Below, one piece after another: positions 1-5,106 of a stretch of 5,106 bases of DNA; within the stretch, counting starts at the first letter, position 1; each line of letters begins with the position of its first letter. The stretch lies in contig JBELML010000225.1 in NCBI GenBank assembly GCA_042095835.1, positions 1 to 5,106 of the forward strand. Direction: 5' to 3'. Source of the stretch: DATFKA01 sp042095835. Its GTDB lineage: Bacteria; Bacteroidota; Bacteroidia; Chitinophagales; Saprospiraceae. The translations under genes and the position numbers were made by a program. Below the pieces are notes generated by a model. It was not told the DNA's origin. It worked only from the letters and a program-made list of their open reading frames with translations, and made no database searches.

Positions 1-40
1 TAATAAAATATACCAAGATTTTCTATAAAACGAACGAACA

Positions 41-1282
41 ATGAACTTGAAACCTAATGCTTTCTGGCTAATCCTCTGCATTAGTGTAGCCTTCTCTATA
101 AATGGCTACGGGCAAAAATGTGCCACCTCTAAAAAGCGAACAAGGCTTTTGAAACAAAATCCACGATTAGTTAGACAACTAGAAATTCAGGAGCGGGCCA
201 CTCAACAGTGGATTGCTGAAAATACCGATCAGGTGCAGACCCGATCGGTGGTTACTTTACCAATTGTTGTACACGTCGTTTGGTACGAAGAGGAAGAGAA
301 TATCAGCGATGCACAAATTCAATCACAACTCGATGTATTAAATGCGGACTTTCGAATGCTGAACGAAAACTTCAGCGATGGGCCGATGCCTTTCCAAGCA
401 TTAGCTGCCGATATAGAAATCGAGTTTTGCTTAGCTTCCTTTGATCCAGATGGGAATCCTACCAATGGTATTACTCGCAGAGAAACCTTCATCCAGGATA
501 TTGGAGGCGCAGATGATTTATATTATAATGATGATGGTAGTATTGCTACTTGGGATCCAGACCGCTATATCAATATATGGGTTTGCCAAATGGGCGAAGA
601 TGATGGCTTGGGTTTTGCCTATCTCCCTGGTACAGCAGATCCACCAGAAACGGATGGAATCGTGATTGGACACCAGTATTTTGGTACAATTGGTACAGCA
701 GCAGCTACTGAAGATTATAATCTAGGGCGCACAGCTACCCATGAATTGGGACACTACTTTAATCTGGAACATGTTTGGGGGCCTGAAGATGGAGGTTGTA
801 ATGAAGACGATTTAGTATCGGATACCCCGCTTCAGTTTACGGAGTCAGAGGGTTGCTCTAGTTTCCCTTCTTATGATGACTGTACCAGTGCTGGGAACGG
901 AATCATGTTTAATAACTATATGGATTACAGTGATGATCGTTGTGCAACCATGTTTACCCAAGGCCAAAAAATGAGAATGCTGGCTGCTTTGAATGGTTCT
1001 AGGTCTACACTTTTGAGTAGCGATGCTTGTGGTCTATTGACTTCAGTAGAAGACGAGCTTACAAAAGTCAATATCAATATCTACCCAAACCCAGCCCAAA
1101 GTAGCTTCTTTCTATCAGGTCAGGTAGCCGGAGCGATTTACGATTCAATGGGTAAGAAAATGCTAAGCTTTGATACCAAGCAAGGAGCAGGTGTTGATAT
1201 CTCTGCCTTGGCTAATGGTGTTTATTTTGTGCGTTTTCAGGATAAGCGTTTAGCCCCTAAAAAGGTTTTGGTCGTAAAATAA
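41..1282 (+). CDS. Secreted M43-family zinc metalloprotease with T9SS C-terminal sorting domain
   Basis: This is a predicted extracellular zinc endopeptidase of 413 residues, of the M43 (pappalysin/cytophagalysin) type. A Sec signal peptide covers about residues 1-25 (hydrophobic 8-20, then NGYGQ). A short charged helical stretch (26-68) may be a small propeptide. The catalytic domain spans about 72-330. Its zinc site is HELGHYFNLEH with H234, E235, H238 and H244; the usual Gly of HEXXHXXGXXH is Asn241, a substitution I recall from Bacteroidota homologues. The Met-turn is NYMDY (M294). Cysteines 253, 272, 281 and 301 sit where M43B enzymes form disulfides, and the DDLVSDTP segment is also typical of the family. 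Residues about 336-413 form a type-A T9SS sorting domain (IYPNP at 347-351, GVYFVRF at 393-399, a basic tail ending KVLVVK), implying export across the outer membrane and removal of the domain. The ATG at 41 directly precedes the signal peptide; no Shine-Dalgarno is visible. The substrate is unknown. It is probably cotranscribed with the lipoprotein gene 7 nt downstream. Confidence 0.93.
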   Translation: MNLKPNAFWLILCISVAFSINGYGQKCATSKKRTRLLKQNPRLVRQLEIQERATQQWIAENTDQVQTRSVVTLPIVVHVVWYEEEENISDAQIQSQLDVLNADFRMLNENFSDGPMPFQALAADIEIEFCLASFDPDGNPTNGITRRETFIQDIGGADDLYYNDDGSIATWDPDRYINIWVCQMGEDDGLGFAYLPGTADPPETDGIVIGHQYFGTIGTAAATEDYNLGRTATHELGHYFNLEHVWGPEDGGCNEDDLVSDTPLQFTESEGCSSFPSYDDCTSAGNGIMFNNYMDYSDDRCATMFTQGQKMRMLAALNGSRSTLLSSDACGLLTSVEDELTKVNINIYPNPAQSSFFLSGQVAGAIYDSMGKKMLSFDTKQGAGVDISALANGVYFVRFQDKRLAPKKVLVVK

Positions 1283-1289
1283 TATACCC

Positions 1290-1757
1290 ATGAAAATGAC
1301 TTATTTAATCATTATTGCTTTAACCCTAGGACTATCTTATGTACTATTTTCCTGTTCAACTACGAAGCCAGCTAGTACACCTGTTGAGACAAGAGATACT
1401 ATTGATCAAGCTCTAATCAGACTCAAGGCCGGAAGTTGCCGAGGTAAATGCAAATCCTACGAATTGGCGCTTTTCGAATCTGGTAGAGCGACTTTGATGC
1501 CTAAAAGGAATATGGAACAAACTTCTCCTCGCGAAATTGAAATAAGCAAAGAGGAATTAGCATCTCTAACCCAGATATTCGAATCTAATGACTTTTTAGA
1601 CTTGGCAACAAGCTACTTGTCACCTGCTAAGGACATCCAGCAATTTGAGATCATTTACCAAGAGAAGACGGTAAAATTCCATAAACGAAAGGCTCCTGAA
1701 AATCTACTTGTGATTTGGGAAGCACTGCATCAATGGGTAGAGGACACACCATGGTAG
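1290..1757 (+). CDS. Small lipoprotein with DUF6438-like domain
   Basis: This 155-residue protein is a predicted lipoprotein of unknown function. A hydrophobic signal (residues 5-20) leads to the lipobox LFSC with acylated Cys22; Phe at -2 is slightly unusual. A Ser/Thr/Pro-rich linker follows (23-35). The domain at about 39-150 resembles DUF6438 as I remember it: an opening strand with a CxxxC pair (C50, C54, in GSCRGKCKSY), an 'ESGRATL' strand, a helix 'KEELASLTQIFESNDFLDL' (88-105), a strand pair around 118-130, and a C-terminal helix (137-149). No enzyme motif is visible; in DUF6438 proteins the paired cysteines may form a disulfide. It starts 7 nt after the protease stop codon with no terminator between, so the two genes are likely an operon. 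A link to the protease, such as anchoring or inhibition, is inference only. Met3 (ATG at 1296) is an alternative start; I kept 1290 as the longer signal peptide. The family call is from recall, not a search. Confidence 0.8.
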   Translation: MKMTYLIIIALTLGLSYVLFSCSTTKPASTPVETRDTIDQALIRLKAGSCRGKCKSYELALFESGRATLMPKRNMEQTSPREIEISKEELASLTQIFESNDFLDLATSYLSPAKDIQQFEIIYQEKTVKFHKRKAPENLLVIWEALHQWVEDTPW

Positions 1758-1802
1758 ACTTTCATAGAACTACAGAGGAGCAAGGAGCAATCTCCCTCAA
1801 TC

Positions 1803-1816
1803 GAGCAGTCTTGCTC
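1803..1816. terminator. Hairpin in convergent intergenic gap, weak terminator candidate
   Basis: The 65-bp gap between the two converging genes holds GAGCA-GTCT-TGCTC, a perfect 5-bp stem with a 4-nt loop. An upstream GAGCAAG (1778-1784) can pair instead with CTTGCTC (1810-1816), with a small GGAG/CTCC hairpin (1784-1795) as another alternative. No T-tract follows on either strand, only AT-rich sequence (TATCTATTATAT) on the plus side. Intrinsic termination is therefore uncertain. Its position between convergent stop codons is the main reason to list it. Confidence 0.25.
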
Positions 1817-1822
1817 TATCTA

Positions 1823-2785
1823 TTATATCGGACCATTAATATCAAACTGAGAGACAAAGTTCCAGATCAATAGGCTGGCATCAATATCCATATTGCCAGA
1901 GCTGCCTGGCCAATCGTGCCTACCATTGATCACCTTGTAATGCTCCACGGAGACACCATTATCTCCATTGAGGTATTGATAGTATTCCACCGTACTACCG
2001 TCGGCAGGATCAAGATCTTCGATATTTTCTATAATAGCCTCCTGGTCTGTCCGGTTAAAATTGGTCCAATAAGATAGAACCTCATCTTGTGATATTATCC
2101 CTTCGGGTACAGTACCATTATATCGCACAATGTTATCATTGGTACCATGAATCGTAATGACTGGCGTTGGATGACTTGGATTACAGGCTTCAAACGTACG
2201 ATCAGACATATTACCAGCCACTGAACCTACCGCCGCAATTCTAGCACTGAGTCGGCAAGCCAATTCAAAGCTAAAGAAACCACCATTGGAATACCCACAA
2301 GCATAGATGCGGTCTTCGTTGATATTATAATCTGCTGCAATGGCATCAATCATAGCATTAGTGAAGCTAAGATCACTGGCGGTGCTCCCTTGTGTCCAGG
2401 AGCCGATATTCCAGTGAGAATTGCCACGAAATTGCGCCCCTTGAGGATAAACTAGGATGAAGTTGGCTGTATCGGCGATATGCCGCATAGACCCAAAGTT
2501 GTATTGAAAATCGGCAGTCTGGGTATAACCATGAAAGTTGAATAACAGTGGCGTTGGTTTGTTCTCGTCGTAAGATTCTGGTACATATAAAATGTATTCT
2601 CTTGTTTGGCTACCTACCGGAAGGTTTAAACTAAAAAAGCCCGTAATAGGAGCTTCGACCGGATTGGGCTCGATGCTTGGAGTGCCCTCCTCTTTACTGC
2701 AACTGATAAGTAGTAGGCCTAAAAAAGTAAGTAGGAAATAAAACTTAGGTATTGACCAACTAGCCTCCTGTTTTTCACCAGTCAT
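1823..2785 (-). CDS. Lipoprotein esterase, PHB-depolymerase/feruloyl-esterase-like alpha/beta hydrolase
   Basis: This 320-residue predicted serine esterase belongs to the alpha/beta-hydrolase group that includes LpqC, PHB depolymerases and CE1 feruloyl/acetylxylan esterases. The signal peptide has a rather long polar n-region (1-14), a hydrophobic core (15-27) and the lipobox LISC with acylated Cys29. The following SKEE is acidic, resembling the lipoprotein export signal that sends Bacteroidota lipoproteins to the cell surface. A Pro/Glu linker (34-47) precedes the catalytic domain (about 50-317). Visible motifs are the oxyanion segment NFHG (83-86), VYPQG (112-116), the nucleophile elbow GYSNGG with Ser166, the acid in HGTNDNIVRY with Asp217, and the catalytic His290 in GRHDWPG; the last matches the family's usual GHxWPG except for Arg before His. 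The triad looks complete. The likely role is ester hydrolysis on plant or algal polysaccharide side chains, or on polyesters; the actual substrate cannot be read from sequence. It stands alone on the minus strand, with no PUL or SusCD genes in view. Confidence 0.9.
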   Translation of the reverse strand: MTGEKQEASWSIPKFYFLLTFLGLLLISCSKEEGTPSIEPNPVEAPITGFFSLNLPVGSQTREYILYVPESYDENKPTPLLFNFHGYTQTADFQYNFGSMRHIADTANFILVYPQGAQFRGNSHWNIGSWTQGSTASDLSFTNAMIDAIAADYNINEDRIYACGYSNGGFFSFELACRLSARIAAVGSVAGNMSDRTFEACNPSHPTPVITIHGTNDNIVRYNGTVPEGIISQDEVLSYWTNFNRTDQEAIIENIEDLDPADGSTVEYYQYLNGDNGVSVEHYKVINGRHDWPGSSGNMDIDASLLIWNFVSQFDINGPI

Positions 2786-2877
2786 AGATAAAAGATTTGT
2801 CGAGCTTAGTATTAAATAGGTTCATCGATTAATGTTGCCTGCATTGAATCGTTTTTCCAATTTAATCAATATTCTAT

Positions 2878-2885
2878 TAATTTTA
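2878..2885 (+). promoter_or_regulatory. Weak -7-like element upstream of the XRE/membrane regulator
   Basis: TAATTTTA matches the Bacteroidota -7 consensus TAnnTTTG except at the last base and lies 16 nt before the ATG at 2902. A TTTTTC run (2852-2857) at a 20-nt spacing is only a poor match to the -33 TTTG box. This 116-bp intergenic region separates divergent genes and should hold promoters for both. I found no convincing box for the minus-strand esterase. An AGAGGA stretch (2885-2890) resembles a Shine-Dalgarno sequence, but about 11 nt from the ATG it is further than usual. Confidence 0.25.
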
Positions 2886-2901
2886 GAGGAAATTTGAATC
2901 C

Positions 2902-3441
2902 ATGTCCAAGCTGAAAGATTACCGCGAATTACAGCATCTCACCCAAGAAGAACTTGCCGAAAAATCGGGCGTATCTGTACGAACTATTCAGCGGATTGAA
3001 GCAGGAACACCGCCAAAAGGACATACCCTCAAAACATTAGCCAAAGCTCTCCATGTAGAAGAAAAAAATCTAGTAGAAGCAGCACAAGCCGATCAAAAAG
3101 TCAACTACACCAAGGTTAAGGTGATCAATATTGCCACTATCCTTTTTATCTTATTTCCCCCTTTGAATATTATCATCCCACTCTTGTTGATGTGGATATT
3201 CAAAGAATACCATAAGCTCTCAAAGCAGATCGTGTCCATTCAAATTGTCTGGACCATTTTCTCCGTAATTGCCGTAGTCTTGACTGCATTGACCCGTAAT
3301 TGGTTTTGGCTTCCTGACGAAATAGTTTTGATTGTTATGGTGATACTGGTGTTGGTGAATGTCTTTATTATATTAGCTAATGCTGCTAAAATTGATAAAG
3401 AAAATCGTCTTGCTATTCAGCTGAATTTCAATGTGATATAA
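2902..3441 (+). CDS. XRE-family HTH regulator with membrane-embedded C-terminal domain
   Basis: This 179-residue protein joins a cytoplasmic DNA-binding domain to membrane segments. Residues 3-57 are a classic Cro/C1-type (HTH_3) fold: TQEELAEKSGV (14-24) is the first HTH helix and turn, SVRTIQRIEAG (25-35) the recognition helix, and HTLKTLAKALHV (41-52) the closing helices. A short polar linker (53-73) follows. Hydrophobic stretches lie at about 75-100 (broken by Pro86-Pro87, so perhaps a hairpin or kinked helix), 108-130 and 140-162, with a polar tail (163-179). The middle part resembles DUF4870-like membrane regions found behind XRE domains in many short Bacteroidota proteins. It could act as a membrane-tethered one-component regulator, with DNA bound at the inner membrane; the signal and target genes are unknown. 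The next gene begins 110 bp downstream with its own promoter candidate, so cotranscription is not required. The start is supported by the HTH beginning at residue 3. Confidence 0.88.
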   Translation: MSKLKDYRELQHLTQEELAEKSGVSVRTIQRIEAGTPPKGHTLKTLAKALHVEEKNLVEAAQADQKVNYTKVKVINIATILFILFPPLNIIIPLLLMWIFKEYHKLSKQIVSIQIVWTIFSVIAVVLTALTRNWFWLPDEIVLIVMVILVLVNVFIILANAAKIDKENRLAIQLNFNVI

Positions 3442-3444
3442 AAC

Positions 3445-3488
3445 TGTCGGCTGATTGGCGGCCTGTTGTCGGGCCATTGTCGGCTCTT
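3445..3488 (+). repeat. Four tandem 11-bp units, TGTCGGC-type
   Basis: Four contiguous 11-bp units read TGTCGGCTGAT, TGGCGGCCTGT, TGTCGGGCCAT and TGTCGGCTCTT (starts 3445, 3456, 3467, 3478). Positions 1, 2, 4, 5, 6 and 11 are identical in all four, and positions 3 and 7 in three of four. The block is about 61% GC in an AT-rich gap and begins 3 nt after the regulator's stop codon. Neighbouring 11-mers on either side do not fit the pattern. The period is close to one helical turn, so the units would face the same side of the DNA, as in arrays bound by a protein. The block also overlaps the terminator stem. Function is unknown. Confidence 0.6.
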
Positions 3489-3492
3489 TTTT
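3471..3492 (+). terminator. Candidate intrinsic terminator after the regulator gene
   Basis: GGGCC (3471-3475) pairs with GGCTC (3482-3486) as five base pairs, one of them G-U, around a 6-nt loop (ATTGTC). Six T residues (3487-3492) follow at once. It lies 30 nt after the stop codon of the XRE/membrane gene. The stem is short, and a competing GCTC-T6-GAGC hairpin (3483-3496) would place the T-run in its loop, so efficiency is uncertain. Confidence 0.45.
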
Positions 3493-3523
3493 GAGCATCT
3501 GAAGTGGATATGTGAAATCTTTG
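3490..3523 (+). promoter_or_regulatory. Bacteroidota-type promoter candidate for the serine hydrolase gene
   Basis: TTTG at 3490-3493 fits the -33 box and AATCTTTG at 3516-3523 fits the -7 box TAnnTTTG with one mismatch. The 22-nt spacer is within the range reported for the primary sigma factor of this phylum. Transcription would start near 3528-3532, giving a leader of about 20 nt before the ATG at 3552. The -33 box begins inside the T-run of the preceding terminator candidate, and the 11-bp repeat block ends directly against it. Confidence 0.5.
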
Positions 3524-3551
3524 TAATCCAACATCACCACGACAATTAGAT

Positions 3552-5015
3552 ATGACAAAGATTTATTTCATTTTGGTTATTAGCTTACTTTTTTCTTTTA
3601 CCTATTTACAAGCTCAAGTCGACAAGGAGAGTCCTTTGTTTATTGAACTTAAAAAACAAGATAGCCTCTTATTTGAGCTGAGTTTCAACCAATGTAAATT
3701 GGAATACCTAGAGCAAATCACCTCTGATCAGTTAAGGTTTTATCACGATCAGGCAGGCATTTCTGATCGGGCCGATTTTTTTGAGAGTATGCGAAAAAAC
3801 ATCTGCTCTAATTTAGATCAGAAGCCAATTAGAAAGTTGGAAGAAAGCAGTCTTACAGTCTACCCTTTATTTGAAAACGGAGAATTGTATGGAGCTATTC
3901 AATCAGGTATTCACCATTTTTATATCCGAGAAAAAGGTAAAGCGGATCGCTGGACAAATATCGCCAAGTTTACCACCGTCTGGATTAAAGAAGATGGACA
4001 GTGGCAAATGCACGATGTTTTGAGTTATGACCATCAAAAGCCTAGTGCAAAACAGCCCCCAAAGAATGAAATAGAGCAGCTACTAAGTGATAGCAAGGTG
4101 CCTGCCCTGGGTCTGGGCATCATTGAAAATGGTCAAGTCACTAAGGTAGAAATCTATGGAACACTCGACCAAACAAAGACTGCTCCCTACAACACTATTT
4201 TCAAAGTAGCTTCTCTAACTAAACCCCTATTTGCCCTCACCGTCCTCAAAATCATAGATGCTGGATTGCTTGATCTAGATGAAAAACTACATCCCTACTG
4301 GATCGATCCAGATATCAAAGCAGATCCAAGACGCAAAAAGCTAACGCCACGTCTAGTCCTTTCTCACCAAACCGGGTTTCCCAATTGGCGATACCTGAGT
4401 GCCTCAAATAAACTGACTTTTGAGTTTGATCCAGGTACTCAATACCAATATTCGGGAGAAGGGTTTGAATATTTGAGGAAGGCCATCGAAGCTAAATTGG
4501 GTCGTACCATCGAAGAGTTGGCACAAGTCTATATCTTCAAACCAGCAGGGATGACCGACACCCGTTTCTGGTGGGACGAAAGTATGGACGAGTCTCGTTA
4601 TGCTAGCAATTTTGATGTCGATGGACAGCTCATTCCTACTAATAAATACTACGAGGCTAATGCCGCTGCTAATATCCTAACTACAGTTACAGATTATAGC
4701 AACTTTCTAGCATACGTGCTAAACGGTGCCAGCCTCTCGAATGCGATTTACCAGGAGATGCTGAGCCACCAAATTCAATTAAAAGAAAACAACTACTTCG
4801 GCCTGGGTTGGGAGATGATGACCAAGCTAAAAGATGGCGAATACGCGCTAGCGCATTCAGGAAGAGACCCTGGTGTGAATACCTTGGCGATGATCTTTCC
4901 AAAGTCCAAGAATGGTTTCGTAGTCTTTTTAAATGGAGATAATGTAATGCCCATTTATGAGTACCTTTTGACCAAGCGCCTTCATCTTGGAAAAGAATTG
5001 TGGGATAGAAGATAG
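3552..5015 (+). CDS. Secreted NTF2-like (DUF4440) / class C beta-lactamase-fold serine hydrolase fusion
   Basis: This 487-residue exported protein has two domains. The signal peptide (1-22) ends in LQAQ, with likely cleavage after Ala21. Residues about 30-161 form an NTF2-like DUF4440 domain, recognisable by FYHDQAG (63-69), the YGAIQSGIHHFY strand (113-124) and GQWQMHDVLSYDHQ (149-162). Residues about 172-480 form a serine beta-lactamase/PBP4 (PF00144) domain. Its motifs are SxxK as S221-LT-K224, LSHQTGFPNW (270-279), the tyrosine motif Y300-S-G, PAGMTDTRFW (331-340) and the third motif H435-S-G437. All catalytic positions of the fold are present, so it should be active in the periplasm or on the cell surface as an esterase, D-peptidase or amidase. 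Motifs alone do not separate these from a true beta-lactamase, and I would not predict antibiotic resistance. Its length suits the two-domain architecture. No clear Shine-Dalgarno is visible. It lies 110 bp after the XRE/membrane regulator on the same strand, and control by that protein is possible but unproven. Confidence 0.92.
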   Translation: MTKIYFILVISLLFSFTYLQAQVDKESPLFIELKKQDSLLFELSFNQCKLEYLEQITSDQLRFYHDQAGISDRADFFESMRKNICSNLDQKPIRKLEESSLTVYPLFENGELYGAIQSGIHHFYIREKGKADRWTNIAKFTTVWIKEDGQWQMHDVLSYDHQKPSAKQPPKNEIEQLLSDSKVPALGLGIIENGQVTKVEIYGTLDQTKTAPYNTIFKVASLTKPLFALTVLKIIDAGLLDLDEKLHPYWIDPDIKADPRRKKLTPRLVLSHQTGFPNWRYLSASNKLTFEFDPGTQYQYSGEGFEYLRKAIEAKLGRTIEELAQVYIFKPAGMTDTRFWWDESMDESRYASNFDVDGQLIPTNKYYEANAAANILTTVTDYSNFLAYVLNGASLSNAIYQEMLSHQIQLKENNYFGLGWEMMTKLKDGEYALAHSGRDPGVNTLAMIFPKSKNGFVVFLNGDNVMPIYEYLLTKRLHLGKELWDRR

Positions 5016-5028
5016 GGTTTATTGACCC
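5015..5028 (+). terminator. Weak hairpin at the end of the serine hydrolase gene
   Basis: GGGT-TTATTG-ACCC forms a 4-bp stem, with a possible extra G-U pair, beginning at the last base of the stop codon. No T-run follows, so it is at best a weak or factor-assisted terminator. It is the only hairpin I can see in the 91-bp tail of the window. Confidence 0.15.
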
Positions 5029-5080
5029 AAGCAGTTCGATTGGTGATGTTGCTGTGTGTATAACGAAATGCACAAATTCG

Positions 5081-5105
5081 TAAATTTAGGCCAAAACGAG
5101 TTATG
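5081..5105 (+). promoter_or_regulatory. Possible -7 element and start codon of the next gene at the window edge
   Basis: TAAATTTA (5081-5088) matches the Bacteroidota -7 box TAnnTTTG except at the last base, and an ATG follows at 5103-5105, one base before the window ends. A start site near 5093-5096 would leave a short leader of the kind common in this phylum. I see no clear TTTG -33 box at the right distance. The downstream gene itself lies outside the window. Confidence 0.25.
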
Positions 5106-5106
5106 A

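Noticed and set aside
441..665. 74-residue open frame on the plus strand inside the protease gene
   Set aside because: It lies wholly within the strongly supported M43 catalytic domain in another frame, and its translation is low-complexity Met/Ile-rich with no recognisable features.
1823..2785. Part of a polysaccharide utilisation locus
   Set aside because: No SusC/SusD pair, glycoside hydrolase or sulfatase is present in the window, so an esterase alone is not enough.
3373..3558. 61-residue minus-strand open frame across the regulator end and the following gap
   Set aside because: It overlaps the regulator's 3' end, the terminator and the promoter candidate. Its sequence has no recognisable domain, and the repeat block explains the odd composition.
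4845..4854. Perfect 10-bp palindrome GCGCTAGCGC
   Set aside because: It encodes part of the conserved YALAHSG segment of the hydrolase; codons GCG CTA GCG explain it, and no second copy was seen.
3552..5015. Antibiotic-resistance beta-lactamase
   Set aside because: The motifs (SLTK, YSG, HSG) fit the broad PF00144 esterase/peptidase group. The NTF2 fusion and YSG instead of YxN do not point to a dedicated beta-lactamase.
4687..5073. 128-residue minus-strand open frame over the end of the serine hydrolase
   Set aside because: It is antisense to the conserved third catalytic motif region of the hydrolase, and its translation resembles no known family.
5069..5106. 12-codon open frame ending exactly at the window edge
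   Set aside because: It is too short to support, has no ribosome binding site, and overlaps the -7 element candidate and the possible next start codon.

Overview
The window looks like ordinary chromosome from a Bacteroidota (Bacteroidetes) bacterium, possibly a marine or environmental Saprospiria, Cytophagales or Flavobacteriia member. Three signs support this. The first protein ends in a type IX secretion (T9SS) C-terminal sorting domain with an IYPNP motif. The lipoproteins have Bacteroidota-style signal peptides. Most start codons lack a clear Shine-Dalgarno sequence, and the best promoter candidate fits the Bacteroidota TTTG / TAnnTTTG pattern rather than -35/-10 boxes. The lineage cannot be narrowed further from the sequence alone.

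Layout: two plus-strand genes come first, a secreted M43-type (pappalysin/cytophagalysin-like) metalloprotease (41-1282) and, 7 nt later, a small lipoprotein resembling the DUF6438 family (1290-1757). They are probably one operon. A convergent gene follows on the minus strand, a lipoprotein alpha/beta-hydrolase of the PHB-depolymerase/feruloyl-esterase type (1823-2785). A 116-bp divergent intergenic region separates it from a plus-strand XRE-type DNA-binding protein with a membrane-embedded C-terminal half (2902-3441). A 110-bp gap then holds four tandem 11-bp units, a candidate terminator and a good Bacteroidota-type promoter candidate. The last gene is a secreted NTF2-like/serine beta-lactamase-fold hydrolase fusion (3552-5015). 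The final 91 bp are non-coding and end on an ATG that may open the next gene.

Four of the five genes encode exported proteins (one T9SS substrate, two lipoproteins, one Sec-secreted enzyme), and the fifth encodes a putative membrane-tethered regulator. The content is therefore extracellular or envelope hydrolysis plus local regulation. I see no mobile element, CRISPR array, RNA gene, toxin-antitoxin pair or defence system, and no convincing undescribed multi-gene system. The most unusual signal is the 11-bp tandem repeat at 3445-3488, lying directly against a promoter candidate between the regulator and the serine hydrolase.
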